Positions 1-7,534 of a DNA stretch of 36,143 bases are shown here, piece after piece; position 1 is the first letter of the stretch, and the number at the start of each line of letters is the position of its first letter. Origin of the DNA: Candidatus Paralactobacillus gallistercoris (GTDB lineage Bacteria > Bacillota > Bacilli > Lactobacillales > Lactobacillaceae). The stretch is taken from positions 1 through 36,143 of the forward strand of contig JAHLFS010000058.1 in NCBI GenBank assembly GCA_018883675.1. The letters are read 5' to 3'. Under the pieces are notes generated by a model. It saw only the letters and a list, made by a program, of their open reading frames with translations, was not told the DNA's origin and did not search any database. Made by a program: the position numbers and the translations under genes.

Positions 1-1
1 A

Positions 2-409
2 TGGTTACCGGTTGAACCGAATAAGCAATACGGCATGACTTATTTTGATAATAATGGTCAAATGATTAAAAACCGTAGTTGTGAAATTGGTGGTCATTGG
101 TATGTCTTTGATCAATATGGTGCTTATTTAACTGGTTGGCATAATTGGCATGGACAACGTTATTACTTTAATGATAACGGTCAATTAGCACGCAATCAGT
201 TTGTGTGGTTACCAGTTGAACCAAATAATCAATATGGTATGACCTACTTTGATAATAACGGGCAAATGTATAAGAATGGTAAGTACAATATTGGTGGTCA
301 TTGGTACTTGTTCGATCAATATGGTGCTTACTTAACCGGTTGGCAAAATACCAATGGTCAAAAGTATTATTATGATAATAATGGTTGGATGGCAACCGGA
401 ATGACGAAT
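2..409 (+). repeat. Two tandem 204-bp (68-codon) coding repeats
   Basis: Two adjacent in-frame units (2-205 and 206-409) both begin WLPVEPN and continue QYGMTYFDNNGQM, then IGGHWY and FDQYGAYLTGW. They lie in the binding-repeat region of the wall hydrolase. The 68-residue unit is itself built of smaller ~20-residue aromatic repeats. More copies may lie left of the window. The high DNA similarity suggests recent duplication or a site of recombination-driven copy-number change. Confidence 0.8.
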
Positions 410-1045
410 ATCAATGGTCATACTTACTTGTTTAACAATAATGGTGTTATGCAAACTGGTTGGCAACAACTAGGCTGGCATGAATACTTCTTCAATCGTG
501 ATACTGGGGCAATGAACACTGGTTGGAGCTGGGCCGATGGCCAATGGTTACACTTTGATAATAATGGTGTTTTTGACGGCTTTAATGAACGTGTTCTGGA
601 ATGGTTCTATGATCGCATTGGCCATTTAACATATTCGATGAGTGGTTCACGTAATGGCAGTGACGGTACGGCCGATTGTTCTGGTTCAATGACCCAAGCG
701 ATTGCTGATGCAGGTGGTGCCCGCCCAGCATATTTGTATAATACCGAAACCTTGCATAATTACTTGTTAGCAAGCGGCTATCATCTTGTTACTGAAAATG
801 GTAGTTTCACACCACAATGGGGTGATGTCATTATTTGGGGTAAACGTGGTTCAAGTAGCGGTGCTGCGGGACATACGTTAGTCATAACTAATGACGGCCC
901 TAATGCTAACTGTATTTCAACTTGCTACTATACTAATGGGCAAGCGGGTACAGCAGTCCAAGTGCTTAATTATAATTATTACTGGCATTTGGCCGGGTGC
1001 CCATACTATTACGTATATCGACAAGGTAATAAATATCGTAGTTAA
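2..1045 (+). CDS. Repeat-containing peptidoglycan amidohydrolase (Amidase_5-like), 5' end outside window
   Basis: Secreted wall lytic enzyme, probably cleaving peptidoglycan. The reading frame is open from base 2, so the real start and any signal peptide lie upstream; the first in-window ATG at 35 is not the start. The first ~190 residues are aromatic/glycine repeats of the glucan- or choline-binding type (G-W-x-Y-x-F-x-x-x-G). The last ~140 residues match my memory of the amidase domain of pneumococcal phage Dp-1 Pal (PF05382): YSM, DCSGS with the likely catalytic Cys (residue 215 counted from base 35), a QWGDVIIWGKRG stretch, GHT with the likely His, and a final YYYVYR. In Pal the binding repeats follow the catalytic domain; here they precede it. 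The gene ends at a hairpin shared with clpP. The family is fairly sure. The ligand of the repeats (glucan, teichoic acid or choline) cannot be read from sequence. Confidence 0.8.
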   Translation, partial: WLPVEPNKQYGMTYFDNNGQMIKNRSCEIGGHWYVFDQYGAYLTGWHNWHGQRYYFNDNGQLARNQFVWLPVEPNNQYGMTYFDNNGQMYKNGKYNIGGHWYLFDQYGAYLTGWQNTNGQKYYYDNNGWMATGMTNINGHTYLFNNNGVMQTGWQQLGWHEYFFNRDTGAMNTGWSWADGQWLHFDNNGVFDGFNERVLEWFYDRIGHLTYSMSGSRNGSDGTADCSGSMTQAIADAGGARPAYLYNTETLHNYLLASGYHLVTENGSFTPQWGDVIIWGKRGSSSGAAGHTLVITNDGPNANCISTCYYTNGQAGTAVQVLNYNYYWHLAGCPYYYVYRQGNKYRS

Positions 1046-1050
1046 AATAA

Positions 1051-1087
1051 AAACAAGCGTTGAGTTTTTCTCAACGCTTGTTTTTAT
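1051..1087. terminator. Bidirectional terminator, wall hydrolase / clpP
   Basis: Perfect inverted repeat AAACAAGCGTTGAG / CTCAACGCTTGTTT around a TTTTT loop, with T-rich sequence on the right and A-rich on the left. It can end both the rightward hydrolase gene and the leftward clpP gene. Confidence 0.9.
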
Positions 1088-1095
1088 TTTATTGA

Positions 1096-1695
1096 TTATT
1101 TGTTTTCATCCATTTTACTGCGGTTTACCATAATGTGATCGATTAAACCATAATCCTTGGCTTCTTGAGCAGTCATATAGTTATCACGTTCTGTATCATG
1201 TTGGATGGTTTCAATGTCTTGTCCAGTTGCATCAGATAAAATCTTGTTCATCTTTTTACGTGTTTTCAAGATTTCTTCAGCAGCAATTTCAATTTCAGTT
1301 TGTTGTCCTTGGGCGCCACCTAAAGGTTGGTGAATTAAAACAGTGGCGTTTGGCAACGCAAACCGTTTACCTTTAGTACCTGCTGCTAATAATACACTCG
1401 CCATTGATGCTGCCATCCCGGTAGCAATGGTTTGAACATCAGCTTTAACAAAATTCATTGTATCCATGATTGCTAAACCGGAAGTAATAACCCCACCAGG
1501 TGAGTTAATGTAAAGATAAATATCTTTTTCAGAATCTTGAGCATCCAAGAAAAGTAATTGGGCAATAATTGCATTTGCCATATCATCATTGATTTCACCT
1601 GATAACATGATGATCCGGTCTTTTAATAACCGTGAATAAATATCATACGCACGTTCACCATGTGAGGTGTTTTCAATAACTGTAGGAATTAACAT
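1096..1695 (-). CDS. clpP: ATP-dependent Clp protease proteolytic subunit ClpP
   Basis: Serine protease subunit that forms the tetradecameric barrel and degrades substrates delivered by Clp ATPases in the cytoplasm. The start is the internal ATG at 1695: an AAGGAGG lies just before it, and the protein then begins [10 protein letters not shown] like other ClpPs; the longer ORF-track start lies upstream of this Shine-Dalgarno. That gives 199 residues, normal for the family. The catalytic triad is visible as Ser97 (GMAASMAS), His122 (LIHQP) and Asp171 (TERDNYM). It is a single-gene unit with its own promoter carrying a CtsR operator, so expression should rise on heat or protein-folding stress. 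It ends at the hairpin shared with the wall hydrolase. Confidence 0.97.
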   Translation of the reverse strand: MLIPTVIENTSHGERAYDIYSRLLKDRIIMLSGEINDDMANAIIAQLLFLDAQDSEKDIYLYINSPGGVITSGLAIMDTMNFVKADVQTIATGMAASMASVLLAAGTKGKRFALPNATVLIHQPLGGAQGQQTEIEIAAEEILKTRKKMNKILSDATGQDIETIQHDTERDNYMTAQEAKDYGLIDHIMVNRSKMDENK

Positions 1696-1736
1696 GTACG
1701 TATCCTCCTTACATGTAATTAACATGTTTTATAGTT

Positions 1737-1765
1737 AGTATAAACGCATGGTCAAAAAAGGTCAA
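1737..1765 (-). promoter_or_regulatory. clpP promoter
   Basis: On the minus strand, -35 TTGACC (complement of 1760-1765) and -10 TATACT (complement of 1737-1742) are separated by 17 bases, about 40 bases ahead of the clpP start. The -35 box lies inside the CtsR operator. Confidence 0.8.
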
Positions 1766-1766
1766 A
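1750..1766 (+). promoter_or_regulatory. CtsR operator
   Basis: GGTCAAA-AAA-GGTCAAA is an exact tandem heptad with 3-base spacing, the known CtsR target (GGTCAAANANRGTCAAA). It covers the -35 box and the start of the clpP promoter spacer, so bound repressor should block RNA polymerase. Confidence 0.93.
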
Positions 1767-1799
1767 TGAATTACTATTTTATGAAATTAATAATAATGC

Positions 1800-1829
1800 T
1801 TGCTTTTTAGTATGGTTATTGCTTATAAT
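1800..1829 (+). promoter_or_regulatory. tRNA-Arg promoter
   Basis: TTGCTT at 1800-1805 and TATAAT at 1824-1829 with an 18-base spacer; the tRNA begins 18 bases after the -10 box. Confidence 0.7.
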
Positions 1830-1847
1830 GTTAAACGTAAAATCAAT

Positions 1848-1919
1848 GCGCGGTTAGTGTAATGGATCGCACGTGAGATTCCGGTTCTCAAAATCAGGGT
1901 TCGACTCCCTGGCTGCGCA
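1848..1919 (+). tRNA. tRNA-Arg (anticodon CCG)
   Basis: A cloverleaf can be folded by eye: acceptor GCGCGGT/GCTGCGC with wobble pairs, D stem GTGT/GCAC, anticodon stem TGAGA/TCTCA around loop TTCCGGT, and T arm CAGGG-TTCGACT-CCCTG. Anticodon CCG reads CGG (arginine). The discriminator A is followed by TCA, so CCA is not encoded and must be added. A single-gene unit with its own promoter and terminator. Confidence 0.92.
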
Positions 1920-1932
1920 TCATTATCGTTTG

Positions 1933-1959
1933 ACAGTCGCTTTTAGCGGCTGTTTTTTT
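1933..1959 (+). terminator. tRNA-Arg terminator
   Basis: Stem ACAGTCGC / GCGGCTGT (one G-T pair) with a TTTTA loop, followed by seven T. Confidence 0.85.
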
Positions 1960-1962
1960 ATA

Positions 1963-1997
1963 CAAAAAAACAAGGCAAAAATTGCCTTGTTTTTAAT
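1963..1997 (-). terminator. whiA terminator
   Basis: Stem ACAAGGCAA / TTGCCTTGT, with a run of A at 1963-1969 that reads as T on the minus strand. It lies just past the whiA stop codon. T-rich sequence on the right side means it may also act rightward. Confidence 0.8.
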
Positions 1998-2001
1998 TTT
2001 A

Positions 2002-2934
2002 TTATCTTAATCCTTCAGCCATTTCGTTTAAACGACGTAAGCGGTGATTAATTCCTGATTTAGAAATAGGACCGTTGGGGAGTAATTCCCCTAATTCTTT
2101 TAAAGAAACATCAGGATGAGCAAGCCGGGTTAAGGCAATTTCACGCAGTTTGGGTGGCAAATTATCTAAGCCAATTTGGTCACGTAGTAATTCAATGTTA
2201 TCGATTTGGCGTTGGGCTGCATTAATGGTTTTATTCAAATTAGCAGTCTCACAGTTGACTAACCGATTAACTGAGTTGCGCATATCACGTACAATGCGAA
2301 TATCTTCGAATTTAAACCGCGCATTAGTTGCCCCAATAATTTGCAAAAAATCCGCGATTTTTTCTGCTTCTTTTAAATAAACAATATAACCACTACGTCG
2401 CTCGGTTTGATGAGCATTAAGACCAAAGTGATTCATAATTTTAGCAATGTCTTGACTATGCGATTCATACAATGAATAAATTTCTAAATGATAACGTGAT
2501 GTTTCGGGATTGTTAATTGATCCACCCGCTAAAAAAGCGCCCCGTAGATACGAACGCATCTTTTGCTCAGAATGCATGATTTCATCGCAAATTTGCATAT
2601 AAATGGTGAAACCATCCGGAGCAAGAATATTAAGATCATTTAAAATCTTATTAGTATCATGTTTTAAGCGAACAACATACTGGTTATTCTTTTTTAATTT
2701 CATTTTGCGCCGAACTAATAATTCGGCTTCTACTTGGTAAGTTTGCCGTAATAAACTATATAACCGCCGGGCAATAGTGGGGTTTTCCGTTTGCACATTT
2801 AATACAAACTGATGATTAACCAGGCTTAAACTTCCGTTCATGCGAATTAAAGCTGCTAATTCGGCACGAGCATGTTCACGATGTACCGGCAGCATAGTTA
2901 ATTCTTTTTTAACGGTACTTGCATATGAAGCCAA
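2002..2934 (-). CDS. whiA: DNA-binding protein WhiA
   Basis: WhiA family protein: an N-terminal homing-endonuclease-like (LAGLIDADG-fold) part and a C-terminal helix-turn-helix; in Gram-positive bacteria it affects cell division and, in actinomycetes, sporulation. The 310 residues are normal. The N-terminus [11 protein letters not shown] and IRMNGSLS, and the C-terminal LKELGELL...[13 protein letters not shown] helix-turn-helix, are characteristic. The start codon is TTG at 2934, fixed by AGGAGG eight bases upstream; no better start exists. That Shine-Dalgarno overlaps the yvcK stop codon, so the two genes are probably translationally coupled. The YvcK-WhiA pairing is typical of Firmicutes. 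rapZ, usual upstream of yvcK in this group, is absent here. Confidence 0.95.
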   Translation of the reverse strand: MASYASTVKKELTMLPVHREHARAELAALIRMNGSLSLVNHQFVLNVQTENPTIARRLYSLLRQTYQVEAELLVRRKMKLKKNNQYVVRLKHDTNKILNDLNILAPDGFTIYMQICDEIMHSEQKMRSYLRGAFLAGGSINNPETSRYHLEIYSLYESHSQDIAKIMNHFGLNAHQTERRSGYIVYLKEAEKIADFLQIIGATNARFKFEDIRIVRDMRNSVNRLVNCETANLNKTINAAQRQIDNIELLRDQIGLDNLPPKLREIALTRLAHPDVSLKELGELLPNGPISKSGINHRLRRLNEMAEGLR

Positions 2935-2947
2935 TGCGCTTGCCTCC

Positions 2948-3991
2948 TTAAAGTTTACGCCGGGCGCGTGCTTCTAAAGCTAAATTAACAATTTCAGTGG
3001 CAATTTTATCACCATTGTGAAAAATACCATGATCATGTAATGACAAAAAATCATTGGAAATTACCCGGCAACCTTGCCGACGTAAACCTTGAAAATCAGA
3101 TTTAACGGGTTCAAGGTATTCGTTATATTTTTGACGATCCATGTAATTACTTGGAATCGGATGGTTATTGACTAAAACCGTGTTAATAAAATGATGCTGC
3201 AAGTGTTGGTTCAATACCCTTACATGATCAGCATCAGTAAAGTGTTCAGTTTCGCCCTTTTGCGTCATTAAATTACAAATGTAAATGACTTCTGCTTTTG
3301 TATTAATAACGGCTTGGCCAACATTATCAATCATTAAGTTCGGTAAAATACTGGTGAACAAGCTGCCTGGTCCTAAAACAATGGCATCCGCATTAATAAT
3401 AGCATTAATGACTTCATTCATTGCTTTTGGATAAGGGTGGCGTTTGGTTGGGTGTGTTTCGGTAACCCATACGCGTTTAATTAATTTGCGCGCATGTGAA
3501 ATCTCGGTTTCACCAGCTTTGGTGCTACCATCTTCGAATTCAGCATGTAATGTTAATGGCGTATTAGAAACAGGATAAACTTTACCGTCAACATGCATCA
3601 TTTTGGATAACACTTGAATGGCGTCAAAAATACCACTTTTCATTTCAGCTAGTGCGGTAATAATTAAATTACCAATCGTATGTCCTGCTAAAAAAGCATC
3701 AGTTGATTCAAAACGGTATTGGAAAATTTCTAATGGTAATTGCGGTAAATCAGATAAAGCTACCAAAACATTCCGAATATCACCAGGTGGGACAACATTA
3801 ATAAAGTTACGAATAATACCAGATGAGCCACCATCGTCAGCAACAGTTACAATTGCTGTAATGTCAACGTCTTTATCACGTAAACTGTTTAAAATAACTG
3901 GTAAACCAGTCCCACCACCAATGACTACCACTTTGGGGCGCCGGCGTTTAATGAGATGATAGTGGGAAGTGTATGCTACATCATCTTCCAT
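2948..3991 (-). CDS. yvcK: YvcK/CofD-like protein (gluconeogenesis factor)
   Basis: YvcK family protein of the CofD fold. In Bacillus subtilis it is needed for growth on gluconeogenic carbon sources, binds UDP-sugars and links metabolism to cell-wall synthesis. Visible motifs are [18 protein letters not shown] near the N-terminus, [11 protein letters not shown] and PPGDIRNVL, all typical. 347 residues is slightly long because of an N-terminal stretch with KRRRPK before the conserved core. The ATG at 3991 has AAAGGAG in front. It is the first gene of a two-gene operon with whiA, behind a promoter at 4033-4062. Confidence 0.94.
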   Translation of the reverse strand: MEDDVAYTSHYHLIKRRRPKVVVIGGGTGLPVILNSLRDKDVDITAIVTVADDGGSSGIIRNFINVVPPGDIRNVLVALSDLPQLPLEIFQYRFESTDAFLAGHTIGNLIITALAEMKSGIFDAIQVLSKMMHVDGKVYPVSNTPLTLHAEFEDGSTKAGETEISHARKLIKRVWVTETHPTKRHPYPKAMNEVINAIINADAIVLGPGSLFTSILPNLMIDNVGQAVINTKAEVIYICNLMTQKGETEHFTDADHVRVLNQHLQHHFINTVLVNNHPIPSNYMDRQKYNEYLEPVKSDFQGLRRQGCRVISNDFLSLHDHGIFHNGDKIATEIVNLALEARARRKL

Positions 3992-4032
3992 ACGAAACTC
4001 CTTTCTGTTGTCGTTATAGTAACATTTTTTAA

Positions 4033-4062
4033 ATTATAACATTCCGGGTGTGTCTATCACAA
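4033..4062 (-). promoter_or_regulatory. Candidate yvcK-whiA promoter
   Basis: On the minus strand, TTGTGA (complement of 4057-4062) and TATAAT (complement of 4033-4038) are separated by 18 bases. The -35 box is imperfect, and the region abuts the upstream operon's terminator. Confidence 0.55.
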
Positions 4063-4063
4063 T

Positions 4064-4096
4064 AAAAAAGCGCCAGTGCCGCATGGGCATTGGCGT
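4064..4096 (-). terminator. Terminator of the phosphatase-greA-hydrolase operon
   Basis: Stem CGCCAGTGCC / GGCATTGGCG (one G-T pair) with an A-run at 4064-4069 that reads as T on the minus strand, directly after the hydrolase stop codon. Confidence 0.85.
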
Positions 4097-4104
4097 AGTA
4101 GTTA

Positions 4105-5055
4105 CTAAACGCGTTGTTGAGCAACATCTTCTAAGAAACGTGCTACGTGGGTTTGGTAGTGATAAGGATTAATCCAAAAACTTTCAGCATGAACTGCGGA
4201 GGGAACAATCCATAAGCGCTTAGGACCAGCATTGTTGTTGTAATTAATTCGACTCATTTGGGTTGGCACATAAACATCACGTTCACCATGAATGAATAAA
4301 ATTGGTCGGTGATTTTTTTGTAATTCACGTTCTGGAGCAACATCACGAAGGTAAAAGCCAAGTTTTTGTTTATTGATTAAACTTGCTAATTCAAGGAACG
4401 GATGTTTAGGTAAATGAAATTCAGTATTTAATAAATAACCCATTTCATCTTCAAGATTAGAATAACCGCAGTCAGCAATAATTGCTTTGACATTAGTTGG
4501 TAATTCTTCACCAGCGGTTAATTCAACCGTAGCGCCACCCATGCTAACGCCATGTAAAATAATTTCACAATTTTCGCCTAAGCGGGCAATAATGCGATAA
4601 ATCCAATCAACATAATCAATACGATCAATCCAGCCAAAATTTAGATATTTACCACTACTCCGTCCCTGACCACGATCATCAGGAAGCAAAACATTATAGC
4701 CTAATTCGTTAAACATATGTGCAAAATTAGCCATTGTTTCTCCGGTTCCTTTATAACCATGAGAAACAATAACTGCTTTGTTGCTACCTGGTTTCGGTAC
4801 CCACGTTGCTACCACTTTATTATGGGGATCATTAGCATGTAGTTGCCATGTTTCAATATCTTGTTGGTGTAACCAATCAACATAATGGTAATAGTCATTT
4901 TGGTACTTCATTTTATCAGCCGCTGGTTGCGGTACTTCAGCGACGCGTTGAAAAGCAAATTTATATAGCCATTTGGTAATGGCACAATCAAGAGCGCCTA
5001 AGGTAGTTACTGTTAAACCGGCATATTTTAAAAATTCTTTGACATCTTTTTCCAT
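4105..5055 (-). CDS. Alpha/beta hydrolase (serine esterase/S33-like)
   Basis: Alpha/beta-hydrolase fold enzyme of 316 residues; substrate unknown, esterase or acyl-hydrolase activity most likely. Visible features: oxyanion-hole strand IVSHGYKG (about residue 96), PDDRGQGRSSG, nucleophile elbow HGVSMGG with Ser171, Asp260 in HGERD, and His289 in AVHAES, so the triad is complete. A moderately hydrophobic N-terminal stretch (about residues 10-35) may be a membrane anchor, placing the enzyme at the membrane. It is the last gene of a three-gene operon, 15 bases after greA, with AAGGAAG before the ATG. The family is sure; the exact role is not. Confidence 0.85.
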   Translation of the reverse strand: MEKDVKEFLKYAGLTVTTLGALDCAITKWLYKFAFQRVAEVPQPAADKMKYQNDYYHYVDWLHQQDIETWQLHANDPHNKVVATWVPKPGSNKAVIVSHGYKGTGETMANFAHMFNELGYNVLLPDDRGQGRSSGKYLNFGWIDRIDYVDWIYRIIARLGENCEIILHGVSMGGATVELTAGEELPTNVKAIIADCGYSNLEDEMGYLLNTEFHLPKHPFLELASLINKQKLGFYLRDVAPERELQKNHRPILFIHGERDVYVPTQMSRINYNNNAGPKRLWIVPSAVHAESFWINPYHYQTHVARFLEDVAQQRV

Positions 5056-5070
5056 TTTCTCATCGCTTCC

Positions 5071-5541
5071 TTACTTAGTTAATGCTACGGTAATAATTTT
5101 AACTTGATAAGTTCCATTTGGTGCATTAACCGTTACAATTTCACCGGCATGATGTCCAATTATTGCTCGCGCTAAAGGAGCGTCATTGGCTAGTTTATGT
5201 TGTTCAAGATTAACTTCTGGATGTCCGACTAGTTGATAAGTAACTTGTTCATGATCATCTAAAAAGATAATAGTTACTGTTTTGCCAATATCAGCAATGC
5301 CATCATCTTGGGCATGCACAATTTCAGCATAACGTAATTGCTTGCCTAAGTAACGTAGCCGGCTTTCTAAATGTCGTAAATCATGTTTCGCAGCCGAATA
5401 TTCGGCGTTTTCAGACAAATCACCTAGTGCCCGGGCGGCTTGTAATGCTTTGATTAAAGCAGGACGTGTTTTTTTAAGAGCATCAATTTGTTGATTAATT
5501 TGATCATAACCAGCTTGGGTCATTTTTTGATAATAAACCAT
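5071..5541 (-). CDS. greA: GreA-family transcription elongation factor
   Basis: Cleavage factor that inserts its coiled coil into the RNA polymerase secondary channel and rescues backtracked complexes. 156 residues is normal. The N-terminal coiled coil (to about residue 75) carries the acidic-tip motif GDLSENAEY, and a C-terminal FKBP-like domain follows. The usual SPIGKA(L) motif reads APLARA(I) here, so this may be a second, divergent GreA paralogue rather than the housekeeping copy. It lies between a phosphatase and a hydrolase gene with very short gaps (9 and 15 bases), so the three are cotranscribed. Confidence 0.85.
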   Translation of the reverse strand: MVYYQKMTQAGYDQINQQIDALKKTRPALIKALQAARALGDLSENAEYSAAKHDLRHLESRLRYLGKQLRYAEIVHAQDDGIADIGKTVTIIFLDDHEQVTYQLVGHPEVNLEQHKLANDAPLARAIIGHHAGEIVTVNAPNGTYQVKIITVALTK

Positions 5542-5550
5542 GTTATGTTC

Positions 5551-6366
5551 CTATTCTAAATAAATTGTTTGTAAATCATTAAGCTCACGATCACTTAACT
5601 GTAAAGCGTCATTAAAATAATTATGCCAATTATGCCAACTATCTAAAACCGTGTTATTGATAATATCAAAATTCATTTGACCAATGCTTTCGTTATTCAT
5701 TTGGTTAACCAAATTGCCAATATTGTCAGGGACATTAACTTGTTGGCGTAGTTGGTTAATATCGTCAAGCGTGTCGTTAATAATAACATTAGTTAGTAAG
5801 TAATCGTTTTTAATGGTTGCTAATGGTAGATTTAAGGCGTGTTCAATCATAATTGCAGCTACGCCGGTGCGATCTTTGCCTGCGGTACAATGAAAAATTA
5901 CGGCCTGACCATCGGTATCATTAGCTAGTAAAGTTGTAAATAATTGGCGGTATGCTGCTAAAGCATGTGGATCAGTAACCATTTTGATATAAGTTTCATC
6001 TAGTGAAGTTAAGTGCGTATGGTTTTGATTAGCTTGTTGGCGTTCCCGAAAATGTTCCTTTATTTTTTGCCAAATTGCCAAGTTACGATCACATTCAAAC
6101 GGATAAACAGGGGCTTGGATGTATTCGGCATTAGGAAGATACGGATCATGCATGGCGTTCACTTCGCTGTTACTGCGTAAATCAACGTTATAACGCACGC
6201 CATAGCTAGTTAAGTTATCAATATCTTTTTGTGTTAAAAAATGAAGTTCGCCGGCTCGTAATAATTTGTGCCACTTAATATGCCGGTGATCAACTGTTTC
6301 ATAACCACCAAGTTCACGAAAGTTAATGCCTTCGTCTAAAGCAAGTAAACGTTGTGGTGTTAACAT
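5551..6366 (-). CDS. Protein tyrosine/serine phosphatase (Y_phosphatase3 type)
   Basis: Cysteine-based phosphatase, 271 residues. The P-loop HCTAGKDRTG contains catalytic Cys160 and Arg166. The N-terminal NFRELGGY and LLRAGEL, and the VDLRS motif (about residue 61), are typical of the PF13350 family (LipA/PtpB-like). No signal peptide is visible, so it should be cytoplasmic. The start ATG at 6366 has AAGGGGG upstream. First gene of the operon with greA and the hydrolase, and divergent from prs. The substrate (phosphoprotein or phosphoinositide-like) cannot be inferred. It is unrelated to the PHP-type phosphatase of the EPS locus. Confidence 0.87.
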   Translation of the reverse strand: MLTPQRLLALDEGINFRELGGYETVDHRHIKWHKLLRAGELHFLTQKDIDNLTSYGVRYNVDLRSNSEVNAMHDPYLPNAEYIQAPVYPFECDRNLAIWQKIKEHFRERQQANQNHTHLTSLDETYIKMVTDPHALAAYRQLFTTLLANDTDGQAVIFHCTAGKDRTGVAAIMIEHALNLPLATIKNDYLLTNVIINDTLDDINQLRQQVNVPDNIGNLVNQMNNESIGQMNFDIINNTVLDSWHNWHNYFNDALQLSDRELNDLQTIYLE

Positions 6367-6414
6367 AACTTTTCCCCCTTATTGAATATTGTAATCGTTT
6401 TGGGAATTACTAGC

Positions 6415-6439
6415 ATTATAAAGCTTAATTCGCTATAAT
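6415..6439. promoter_or_regulatory. Divergent promoter region, phosphatase operon / prs
   Basis: A TATAAT for prs at 6434-6439 (+) and a TATAAT for the phosphatase operon at 6415-6420 (-) lie 13 bases apart in a ~100-base gap. Neither has a clear -35 hexamer at 17 bases. The closeness suggests the two units compete for polymerase. Confidence 0.5.
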
Positions 6440-6467
6440 TAGCATGATTTTATAAAGGAGGCTGTGC

Positions 6468-7430
6468 GTGTCAATGTCAACAGAACGCGTAATGAAAATT
6501 TTTAGTTTAAATAGTAATCGTCCCTTAGCGGAAAAAATTGCAAAAACGGTGGGTATCCCGTTAAGTAATGTAGGTGTTAACCACTTTGCCGATGGTGAAA
6601 TTCAAATTGAAATTAATGAAAGTGTTCGGGGAGCGGATGTCTATGTCATTCAATCTGATTCACGTCCCGTTAATGAAAATTTCATGGAATTAATGATTAT
6701 GATTGATGCGTTACGGCGGGCGAGTGCTGCTTCAATTACGGTAGTATTGCCATACTTTGGTTATGCCCGTGCTGATCATAAGAATCGTTCACGTGAACCA
6801 ATTACCGCCAAAATGATTGCCAATATGATTGAAATGGATGGTGCTGATCGGGTGGTTACGCTTGATTTGCATACTGCGCAACTAGAAGGTTTCTTTGATA
6901 TTCCCGTTGATAACTTACGTGCAATGCCATTATTAGCACTTTACTTCTTAGAAAATCATTTAACTGAAAATACCGTAGTGGTATCACCTGATCATGGTAG
7001 TGTAAAGGATGCGCGTAAATTAGCTGAAATGTTGCATTTACCAATTGCTATTACTGATCCGATTGATGGTGATATTGATGTCATTGGTGATGTTGATGGT
7101 AAAAATGCTATCATCATTGATGATATGATTGACACTGGTACGCGAATGGCTTCGACCGCAGCCGCATTGAAAGCACACGGTGCTAAGGAAATTTCCGCGG
7201 CTGCTACGCATGCTGTATTTTCAGAAGGCGTAGCCGCTAAACTTGAATCACCATTTATTAAACGTGTGGTGATTACTGATTCGATTAAAATTGCGCCTGA
7301 AAACCAATTAGATAAGCTAATCCAAATTAGCGTTGGTTCATTATTGGGGAAAGCAATTCGCAACATTCATGAAAATAAATCAGTTGGCGCTATTTTTGAA
7401 GCCGAAGCCGCTGAAGTTGAACATTATTAA
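6468..7430 (+). CDS. prs: Ribose-phosphate pyrophosphokinase paralogue (Prs2-like)
   Basis: Member of the PRPP synthetase family, which makes PRPP from ribose 5-phosphate and ATP. 320 residues. FSLNSNRPLA, FADGEIQIEI, TLDLHTAQLEGFFDIP and the PRPP loop IIIDDMIDTG are clear. The start is GTG at 6468: AGGAGG lies 6 bases before it, whereas the in-frame ATG at 6474 would be 12 bases away. Two key regions deviate from catalytic class I enzymes. YGYARQDRK reads FGYARADHK, and the flexible catalytic loop AIIDKRRP is replaced by AITDPIDGDID. Streptococcal Prs2-type paralogues, as I recall them, share the loss of DKRRP. So this is more likely the second paralogue, possibly regulatory or weakly active, than the housekeeping enzyme. 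Single-gene unit with its own terminator. Confidence 0.85.
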   Translation: MSMSTERVMKIFSLNSNRPLAEKIAKTVGIPLSNVGVNHFADGEIQIEINESVRGADVYVIQSDSRPVNENFMELMIMIDALRRASAASITVVLPYFGYARADHKNRSREPITAKMIANMIEMDGADRVVTLDLHTAQLEGFFDIPVDNLRAMPLLALYFLENHLTENTVVVSPDHGSVKDARKLAEMLHLPIAITDPIDGDIDVIGDVDGKNAIIIDDMIDTGTRMASTAAALKAHGAKEISAAATHAVFSEGVAAKLESPFIKRVVITDSIKIAPENQLDKLIQISVGSLLGKAIRNIHENKSVGAIFEAEAAEVEHY

Positions 7431-7445
7431 AATAATTACGATTAA

Positions 7446-7483
7446 GAAAACGAGCTTGTAACCTAGTGTTACGGCTCGTTTTC
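7446..7483 (+). terminator. prs terminator
   Basis: Long hairpin: outer stem GAAAACGAGC / GCTCGTTTTC and inner stem TGTAAC / GTTACG around a short loop, followed by T-rich sequence. It precedes the murE leader. Confidence 0.75.
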
Positions 7484-7534
7484 CGTTATTGGTATGCTAT
7501 AATAAACATAAATGTAAGCAGGGGGGAGCCGCTG

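Noticed and set aside
891-1133. 80-aa plus-strand ORF across the hydrolase/clpP terminator
   Set aside because: It overlaps the end of a real gene in another frame and reads through the terminator hairpin; no ribosome site.
7466-7534. Longer N-terminus for MurE
   Set aside because: The region contains the prs terminator end and the murE -10 box; a strong Shine-Dalgarno supports ATG 7535.
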